A DNA stretch of 36,400 nt from an uncultured Clostridia bacterium (lineage in GTDB: Bacteria; Bacillota; Clostridia; Oscillospirales; CAG-272), in the NCBI GenBank assembly GCA_937884385.1, contig CALGCW010000164.1:1-36400 (forward strand). Reading direction: 5' to 3'. Positions 31,975-36,400 of the stretch are shown here, one piece after another (within the stretch, counting starts at the first letter, position 1; the number at the start of each line of letters is the position of its first letter). The notes below the pieces were generated by a model. The model searched no databases, was not told where the DNA came from, and saw nothing but the letters and a program-made list of their open reading frames with translations. A program made the position numbers and the translations under genes.

Positions 31975-32910
31975 CTATTTTCTGCTTATCGTTTCGCGCG
32001 CCTTTGCCGCAATATTCTCGGCGGTAAGACCGTAATATTCCATAAGCGCGGGTACCGTTCCACTTCTGCCAAAGGTATCCTCAACGCCCACTCTTGCCAT
32101 TGGCGCGGGGCAATTCTCAACGAGGACTTCCGCAACAGCCGATCCAAGTCCTCCGTAGATGGTATGCTCCTCTGCAGTAACAATAGCTCCCGTTTCCTTT
32201 GCAGCCTTGACAAGGATATCCCTGTCGATGGGCTTTATCGTGTGAATATTGATAACACGCGCACTTATTCCCTGCGCCGCAAGCAATTCTCTCGCTTCAA
32301 GGCAGGTGTTTACCATAAAGCCCGTACCGACGAGCGTGACGTCTGTGCCGTCAGCCATCAAAACACCCTTACCGAGCTCGAATTTATAATCCTCACCGTT
32401 AATTATGGGAAGTGCGTATCTTCCAAATCGCATATATACAGGACCGTCGTGAAGGAGTGCAGCTTCAACTGCCGCGCGGGTCTCTACCGCGTCACAGGGG
32501 TTGATGATAACCATTCCGGGAATGGATCGCATCGTTGCAAAATCCTCGTTGCACTGGTGGGTCGCACCGTCTTCACCGACGGAAATGCCACCGTGAGTTG
32601 CTCCTATCTTAACGTTGAGGTGGGGATAACCTATTGAGTTTCTCACCTGTTCAAAGGCTCTGCCCGAAGCAAACATTGCGAAGCTGGATGCAAACACAGG
32701 CTTGCCCGTGGATGCTATTCCTGCCGCAACGCTCATCATATTTCCCTCTGCGATACCGCAGTCGAAAAATCTTTCGGGATACTGCTTTTTAAAAATCACC
32801 GTCTTTGTTGCTTCCGCAAGATCTGCGTCAAGCACCAAAAAGTCATACTTTGCTCCGAGATCTACGAGTGCCTGACCGTAGCTCTCTCTTGTTGCCTTCT
32901 TATTTGCCAT
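31975..32910 (-). CDS. Transketolase C-terminal subunit
   Basis: A 311-residue protein equal to the pyrimidine-binding plus C-terminal half of transketolase (split-type enzymes). Motifs are RESYGQALVDLG, CGIAEGNMMSVAAGIA, the conserved FxxMFASGRAFEQVRNSI block, and GATHGGISVGEDGATHQ. It needs an N-terminal (TPP-diphosphate-binding) partner, which is not in the window. The start at 32910 is chosen because GAGG ends 7 bases upstream; this site overlaps the ferredoxin stop codon (AAGTGAGG), so the two are coupled. Confidence 0.9.
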   Translation of the reverse strand: MANKKATRESYGQALVDLGAKYDFLVLDADLAEATKTVIFKKQYPERFFDCGIAEGNMMSVAAGIASTGKPVFASSFAMFASGRAFEQVRNSIGYPHLNVKIGATHGGISVGEDGATHQCNEDFATMRSIPGMVIINPCDAVETRAAVEAALLHDGPVYMRFGRYALPIINGEDYKFELGKGVLMADGTDVTLVGTGFMVNTCLEARELLAAQGISARVINIHTIKPIDRDILVKAAKETGAIVTAEEHTIYGGLGSAVAEVLVENCPAPMARVGVEDTFGRSGTVPALMEYYGLTAENIAAKARETISRK

Positions 32911-32920
32911 TTTCATTACC

Positions 32921-33127
32921 TCACTTTTCAACCTTGATTATGCAGTCGGGGCACATCGTTGCGCAGAAGGCGCATCCCACGCAGGCCGCCATATCGGTGA
33001 TCTCTACGGGGTGGTGTCCCTTTTTGTTGATCTTATCCTTTGCAAGAACAATGATCTTCTTCGGGCATACGCTTACGCAAAGTCCGCATCCCTTGCAAAG
33101 ATCGGTTTTGAATGTCAGTTTTGCCAT
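32921..33127 (-). CDS. KorD-like 4Fe-4S ferredoxin (2-oxoacid oxidoreductase delta subunit)
   Basis: A 68-residue two-cluster ferredoxin. Motifs CKGCGLCVSVCP and CVGCAFCATMCP each bind a 4Fe-4S cluster. The pattern FKTDLCKGCGLC with KK-I-I and C-P-D-C-I-I-x-V-E-K at the end is that of the delta subunit of 2-oxoglutarate/2-oxoisovalerate:ferredoxin oxidoreductase. The usual korA, korB and korC do not follow; a transketolase half does. AAAGGAGGATATT precedes the ATG. Just beyond that site the sequence changes into a truncated ABC permease gene. Confidence 0.85.
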   Translation of the reverse strand: MAKLTFKTDLCKGCGLCVSVCPKKIIVLAKDKINKKGHHPVEITDMAACVGCAFCATMCPDCIIKVEK

Positions 33128-33140
33128 AATATCCTCCTTT

Positions 33141-33185
33141 TGCCGTCAGAAAATCAAACCGCACAATCCTTAGAACGTCTCTCAT
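33141..33185 (-). pseudogene. Truncated ABC permease gene, first ~15 codons only
   Basis: Starting at 33185 on the minus strand, after a strong AAAGGAGG site, an ORF begins MRDVLRIVRFDFLTA. This matches the usual start of an ABC-2 permease that follows a YtrB-type ATPase, as I recall it. Homology-like sequence stops near 33141; the frame then runs through the ferredoxin ribosome binding site and into nonsense in the wrong frame. The rest of the permease is absent. It is either a true deletion or rearrangement, or an assembly join. Confidence 0.6.
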
Positions 33186-34038
33186 GTTTATCCTCCTTTG
33201 CGATGTAAACCAGTATCTCGTCGATGCTCGCCTTTTCATATTCCAGCACATCCGGAATATCTGCGATTTCAGTCCGATCGATCAATGCCTCGAATCCGTT
33301 GCGGTAAGCATGGAAGCCGATCAGCTTCTCTTTCAGTGTTTCCGGAATATCCCCTTCCGCACCCTTTAATACAACATATTTTTCAATCAGTTCATCCTTT
33401 GTACCCGTATACCAGACCTTTCCGTTATGCAGAATCGTTACATAGTCCGCAATCCGCTCGACATCCGCTGTGATATGGGTCGAGAACAGTACGCCGCAGT
33501 TCTCGTTTTCAATATATTCCGCGAGTATATCCAGCAGCTCGTCACGTGCCACCGGATCCAGTCCGCTCGTCGGCTCATCCAGAATGATCAGCTCTGCCTT
33601 ATGGGAGAGCGCGATCGCGATCATCATCTTCATTTTCATGCCCTTCGAGAAATCCCCGACCTTCTTTTTTAACGGAAGCTCGAATTCCTCCAGACGACGA
33701 TAATACTCCTTGCTGTCCCAGTCCTTATAGAACGGAGAAAGCTGCTGTTCGATCTGCTTGGCATTGAGGTGTTCGGGGAGATAGAGGCTGTCGAATACCA
33801 CGCCCAGCCGTTCCTTAATCTCAATCGTATCCGTTATGCTGTCCAGCCCGAATACGCTGATTTTTCCGCTGTCAATCTTCGCCATGTTCAGAATCGAGAG
33901 AATTGTTGTTGTTTTTCCGGAGCCGTTTTCTCCGACAAATCCCATGATAAAGCCCTTCGGCAGCGAAAAGCTGACATCCCTCAGCGCAAAACCATCATAC
34001 GCCTTATGCAATCCGTTGATTTCGAGAATGTTTTCCAT
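33154..34038 (-). CDS. ABC transporter ATP-binding protein, YtrB-like
   Basis: A 294-residue cytoplasmic ATPase of an exporter-type ABC system. Walker A GENGSGKTTT, signature FSKGMKMKM (a variant of LSGGQ seen in this family), Walker B LIILDEPTSGLD and the switch His in STHIT are all present. A ~80-residue C-terminal extension follows. The start at 34038 is set by GGAGG 7 bases upstream; the stop of the GntR gene overlaps this site. It lacks its membrane partner, because the following permease is cut after ~15 codons, so the system is probably non-functional unless the partner is elsewhere. Codon use is CTG- and CCG-rich, unlike genes left of 33.13 kb. Confidence 0.92.
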   Translation of the reverse strand: MENILEINGLHKAYDGFALRDVSFSLPKGFIMGFVGENGSGKTTTILSILNMAKIDSGKISVFGLDSITDTIEIKERLGVVFDSLYLPEHLNAKQIEQQLSPFYKDWDSKEYYRRLEEFELPLKKKVGDFSKGMKMKMMIAIALSHKAELIILDEPTSGLDPVARDELLDILAEYIENENCGVLFSTHITADVERIADYVTILHNGKVWYTGTKDELIEKYVVLKGAEGDIPETLKEKLIGFHAYRNGFEALIDRTEIADIPDVLEYEKASIDEILVYIAKEDKHERRSKDCAV

Positions 34039-34040
34039 AT

Positions 34041-34412
34041 TCATACCTCCAAGAATTTTTTTAATGCGGCAAGAATCTCATCATCCGTCAGACCGGCATC
34101 CCGACCGCTTTTCACAGCTTTCTCCAGTCCTTCTTCCATCTCATAAAACATCCGCTCACGCAGCAATTCATTATTTCTTGGCGCCACAAAATAGCCTTTT
34201 CCGGCGACTGAGATAATAAATCCTTCTTCCGCGAGATCATTGTAGACTCTGGTGGTAGTGATGACGCTGATTTTCAGGTCTCGTGCAAGCTGACGGATAG
34301 ATGGAAGCTGTATATCCTCAGCGAGTGTGCCGTCCAGAATCTGTTTTTTCATCTGCTGCTCGATCTGTTCATAAATCGGCAGCTCCGATTTGTTCTTGAT
34401 TATTATTTTCAT
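34041..34412 (-). CDS. GntR-family regulator, YtrA-like
   Basis: A 123-residue repressor-type protein. The N-terminal winged helix-turn-helix (about 10-70) has PIYEQIEQQMKKQI and LPSIRQLARDLKISVITTTR, diagnostic for GntR. The short C-terminal helical dimerisation region places it in the YtrA subfamily, which controls adjacent ABC genes. The start at 34412 has GGAGG 8 bases upstream. It overlaps a consensus promoter with a large palindrome just upstream, so autorepression is likely. The ATPase follows directly. Confidence 0.92.
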   Translation of the reverse strand: MKIIIKNKSELPIYEQIEQQMKKQILDGTLAEDIQLPSIRQLARDLKISVITTTRVYNDLAEEGFIISVAGKGYFVAPRNNELLRERMFYEMEEGLEKAVKSGRDAGLTDDEILAALKKFLEV

Positions 34413-34430
34413 GAAGCGCTCCTCCGACAT

Positions 34431-34482
34431 ACTGTATATATCGTGTTATATACAGTATAGCACATAACATAACACTTGTCAA
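34431..34482 (-). promoter_or_regulatory. Consensus promoter and 26-bp palindromic operator of the GntR-ABC genes
   Basis: On the minus strand TTGACA (34477-34482), a 17-base spacer and TATACT (34454-34459). A perfect inverted repeat, ACTGTATATA/TATATACAGT with a 6-base spacer (34431-34456), overlaps the -10 and start site, the typical YtrA-type operator position. Confidence 0.85.
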
Positions 34483-34525
34483 GAGAAAATCCGGATTTTT
34501 CCCAAAAAAATCCCGAACGCATGGA

Positions 34526-34559
34526 AAAAGCCGTCTGTGATTTCTCACAAACGGCTTTT
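34526..34559 (-). terminator. Terminator of the pilin-sortase operon
   Basis: Arms 34526-34540 and 34545-34559 (AAAAGCCGT/ACGGCTTTT core, one mismatch) followed on the minus strand by a T-tract. It lies between the sortase stop and the GntR promoter. Confidence 0.75.
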
Positions 34560-34592
34560 CATTTCGTATTTTCGTCATTTTCCGAGATATAC

Positions 34593-35234
34593 TTATGTCA
34601 TCACGCGTTCGGCACGTACTGTCATACGGCTCTGGCCGCTCAACGTACAGGTAAATAATGTCAGATCCCAACGACTCATATCCTGGTCGAGCATTCCTTC
34701 GATATCGCCGCCCTCCAGTACCTCGACATAGGTTACCACATATTGATAGACCAGACCATTGACATCCGTAAAGTAAATCGGATCCCCGACATTTACAGAA
34801 AACAGCTTTCCGAAATGCTTCGTATAATTATGACCCGCGAGCACCAGTGAATTCGTTTTCGGCGAACCGCTGTAACGGCATGGCGCATATTGCAGGAATT
34901 CTTTATTCCAGTCCTGTAAAACCGGAAGCTGAATCTGCTGGGACGGGACTTCGATCATTCCGATATACGGACGATCTTCAATCATCACAACATCATCCGC
35001 AATCGTGGTTGTCGTCGTCGTTTCATATTCCGCAAACAGATCCTCACTGTAAGCAGTTGTTGCAGTGGTCGTGGCATACCGCGTTTCCGGCATCTCCTCC
35101 AGAATAATCGTCAATGCAGACTGTGCATATTTCCCGCCATTCCGGTCCTCGGAAATATTGTAAATGACAAGGGACACTGCTGCAAGCAGCAGCACTGTCC
35201 CAAGCAAAATCATAATCAATCCTTTATTTTTCAT
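34593..35234 (-). CDS. Sortase with Thr-rich stalk
   Basis: A 213-residue membrane-anchored transpeptidase that cleaves LPXTG-like signals and joins surface proteins to the wall or to each other. An N-terminal membrane helix (about 4-25) is followed by a Thr-rich linker (about 50-85, with two poly-Thr stretches). The sortase domain has the catalytic His in AGHNYTKHFGKL and the catalytic Cys in LTLFTCTLSGQSRMTVRAER, with the active-site Arg after it. The start at 35234 has AGGAG upstream and overlaps the pilin stop by 11 bases, so the pilin next door is the natural substrate. Class assignment (D/E-like) is uncertain. Confidence 0.88.
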   Translation of the reverse strand: MKNKGLIMILLGTVLLLAAVSLVIYNISEDRNGGKYAQSALTIILEEMPETRYATTTATTAYSEDLFAEYETTTTTTIADDVVMIEDRPYIGMIEVPSQQIQLPVLQDWNKEFLQYAPCRYSGSPKTNSLVLAGHNYTKHFGKLFSVNVGDPIYFTDVNGLVYQYVVTYVEVLEGGDIEGMLDQDMSRWDLTLFTCTLSGQSRMTVRAERVMT

Positions 35235-36297
35235 TGGACTCCTGTTCATCATTTCGCATGAGTGTCATACGACAGCCGATCGCTACAAAGAGCATACCGA
35301 GTGCACCAAGCACCAATACCGGCCACCAGAGCTGTCCGGTCTGCGGAAGATTCGGGGTTGTGGTACCGGTTGTTTTCGATGTGATTGTAGTGGTTGTCGT
35401 TTGGGACGTTGTAGTTGTTGTGGTTGTAGTGGATGTGGTATCAGAGGAAAGTGTGGTTGTCGTTTCCGTTGTTTCCGTCGTATCCGTTGTGGTCGTTGTG
35501 GTGATTTCACCATGATAGATATTCTTAATCCGGTACTGGACTTTATTATCATCATACTCTACGGTAAAGCCCTCCGGAATATCTACCTCATATACGAACC
35601 AATCATAGGTGCCTTTGCTGGTCCAGAAGTATTTCCAGTCGTTTTCCTCCGAAAGCACTACGGTATCATACAGCTCCCGATCCCGGTAAATCTCAACTGT
35701 AATGCTGGTCGAATAGTCGATCGGTTCCCCTTCTTCATTCAGCCATACTTTCATAACTGCATGACGTTCCTCTTCTGTGGAGAAATTGGTCATGTAATAT
35801 TTCGGATATGCATTCCAGTCAAGCGCGGCGTGTGTTTCGTGAATCTCAACAAACATCGTTGAAGGAAAATAAGTTGTATTGCCTTTCGTCAGCTTATAAC
35901 CCCAGACAAGATACAGGCCCTCTTCCAGATTGTCAAACACCAGAATGCCTTTTTCATTGGTCGCGCCGCTTGCAAGCGGTTGGATCTTATTTGCAACAGC
36001 ATAGGCTTCTAATACCTTCGCTTTTTTCACCAGTGCGTCCTCGGATAAGTCATCCATGGTCACAGGCGCTTCACTGAATTCGCCTTCCAGCACATAGCTA
36101 TCGCCAACGCGGGATCCGACTCGTAATATATCCCACTTCAGCCCTTCCAGAATATCATCCTCATTCTGACAGATCAATGTCAGTGAGCCCTCATTTCCTG
36201 CCGCAAATGCCTGTATGCAGAATCCGGAAAGCAGTGTCAGAAGCATACCGACACATAAACATAATGTGCCGACTCGCTTGATTGTTGGTTTGCGCAT
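35224..36297 (-). CDS. LPXTG-anchored pilin-like protein with Cna-B/SpaA domains
   Basis: A 357-residue surface protein: signal peptide (about 1-33, ending AFAAG), an N-terminal SpaA-like domain (about 35-150, with GILVFDNLEEGLYLVWG), and a Cna-B domain (about 160-250, HAVMKVWLNEEGEP onward). A ~50-residue Thr-rich stalk is followed by the sorting signal LPQTG, a hydrophobic helix and a charged tail. The start at 36297 has AGGAAGG upstream. It should be linked to the wall or polymerised by the sortase encoded directly downstream. No typical YPKN pilin motif could be confirmed, so it may be an ancillary rather than a backbone pilin. Confidence 0.88.
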   Translation of the reverse strand: MRKPTIKRVGTLCLCVGMLLTLLSGFCIQAFAAGNEGSLTLICQNEDDILEGLKWDILRVGSRVGDSYVLEGEFSEAPVTMDDLSEDALVKKAKVLEAYAVANKIQPLASGATNEKGILVFDNLEEGLYLVWGYKLTKGNTTYFPSTMFVEIHETHAALDWNAYPKYYMTNFSTEEERHAVMKVWLNEEGEPIDYSTSITVEIYRDRELYDTVVLSEENDWKYFWTSKGTYDWFVYEVDIPEGFTVEYDDNKVQYRIKNIYHGEITTTTTTDTTETTETTTTLSSDTTSTTTTTTTTSQTTTTTITSKTTGTTTPNLPQTGQLWWPVLVLGALGMLFVAIGCRMTLMRNDEQESNEK

Positions 36298-36314
36298 AAC
36301 GATCACCTTCCTCA

Positions 36315-36400
36315 TTATTTCAGATAAATCATGTACTCCAGACTCGACCGCTTTTTCTTTCGCTTTCCGCCGAAAATCCAGAAGATTAACAGCGCAAGCA
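36315..36400 (-). CDS. Partial CDS: 3' end of a membrane-anchored protein
   Basis: The window cuts a minus-strand gene, leaving 27 codons and a TAA stop at 36315-36317. They encode a hydrophobic segment (LALLIFWIFGG) followed by a strongly basic stretch (KRKKKR) and a short tail. This is the normal end of a membrane anchor or sortase-type protein. It lies 17 bases upstream of the pilin start, so it is likely in the same operon, perhaps another sortase or LPXTG protein. Confidence 0.6.
   Translation of the reverse strand, partial: LALLIFWIFGGKRKKKRSSLEYMIYLK

Noticed and set aside
33033..33251. 72-residue minus-strand ORF spanning the breakpoint
   Set aside because: Only its MRDVLRIVRFDFLTA part looks real; the rest reads the ferredoxin gene in the wrong frame, so it is reported as a truncated permease.
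35164..35862. Cys-rich plus-strand ORF opposite the pilin gene
   Set aside because: The Cys/Gly/Arg richness is the antisense of the Thr-codon repeats of the pilin stalk; no ribosome site.
1..36400. Riboswitch, IS element or phage module
   Set aside because: No recognisable riboswitch upstream of metabolic genes such as asd or ddl, no transposase or integrase gene, and no phage structural genes were seen.

Overview
This 36.4 kb window looks like a chromosomal contig from an anaerobic, low-to-mid GC Gram-positive bacterium, most likely a gut Clostridia member. The signs are an RqcH homologue, an S-layer-homology (SLH) protein, an oxygen-sensitive Fe-S serine dehydratase, a ferredoxin-like KorD subunit, sortase with an LPXTG pilin, and strong AGGAGG-type ribosome binding sites. 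No taxonomic marker gene is present, so this is inference.

Layout. 0-4.3 kb: an unrecognised lipoprotein, rqcH and an SLH/cadherin-like surface protein, all minus. 4.4-14.7 kb: a mostly plus-strand housekeeping run: RluA-type pseudouridine synthase, a DUF3810 zinc-metallopeptidase-like membrane protein, murA, a P-loop kinase, ligA, then rsmI-asd-DUF3006-methyltransferase. A convergent minus-strand amidase abuts ligA. 14.8-18.3 kb, minus: ddl, an unusual HTH-serine dehydratase fusion behind a consensus promoter with overlapping palindromes, and an SGNH-type esterase lipoprotein. 18.4 kb: a SpoU/TrmH methyltransferase.

19.3-24.2 kb is the most interesting part. It is a compact four-gene operon encoding two secreted proteins with the same SipW-type signal peptide (GYAALTDTLxIxG), a Ser/His-type signal peptidase fused to a large multi-pass membrane domain, and a DUF5305-type bitopic membrane protein with a long cytoplasmic tail. 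The leader in front of it is rich in inverted repeats. I read it as a dedicated TasA/CalY-like matrix or fibre export system. 24.2-26.6 kb is a large M6-like metalloprotease lipoprotein with two copies of an unrecognised ~110-residue repeat.

26.8-28.1 kb holds a small AT-rich membrane protein, a mosaic of hairpin repeats, tRNA-Leu(UAG) and a 77-residue protein behind a perfect consensus promoter. 28.2-33.1 kb, minus, is a tight series: KorD-like ferredoxin, transketolase C-terminal subunit, mreC, nth, aroK and a class-C beta-lactamase-like serine hydrolase.

33.15-36.4 kb, minus, differs in codon preference. It has a YtrA-type GntR regulator, an ABC ATPase, only the first ~15 codons of the expected ABC permease, then a sortase, an LPQTG pilin-like protein and the 3' end of another membrane protein. 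The truncated permease runs straight into the ferredoxin ribosome binding site, so about 33.14 kb is a breakpoint: either a real rearrangement or transfer boundary, or a chimeric assembly join.
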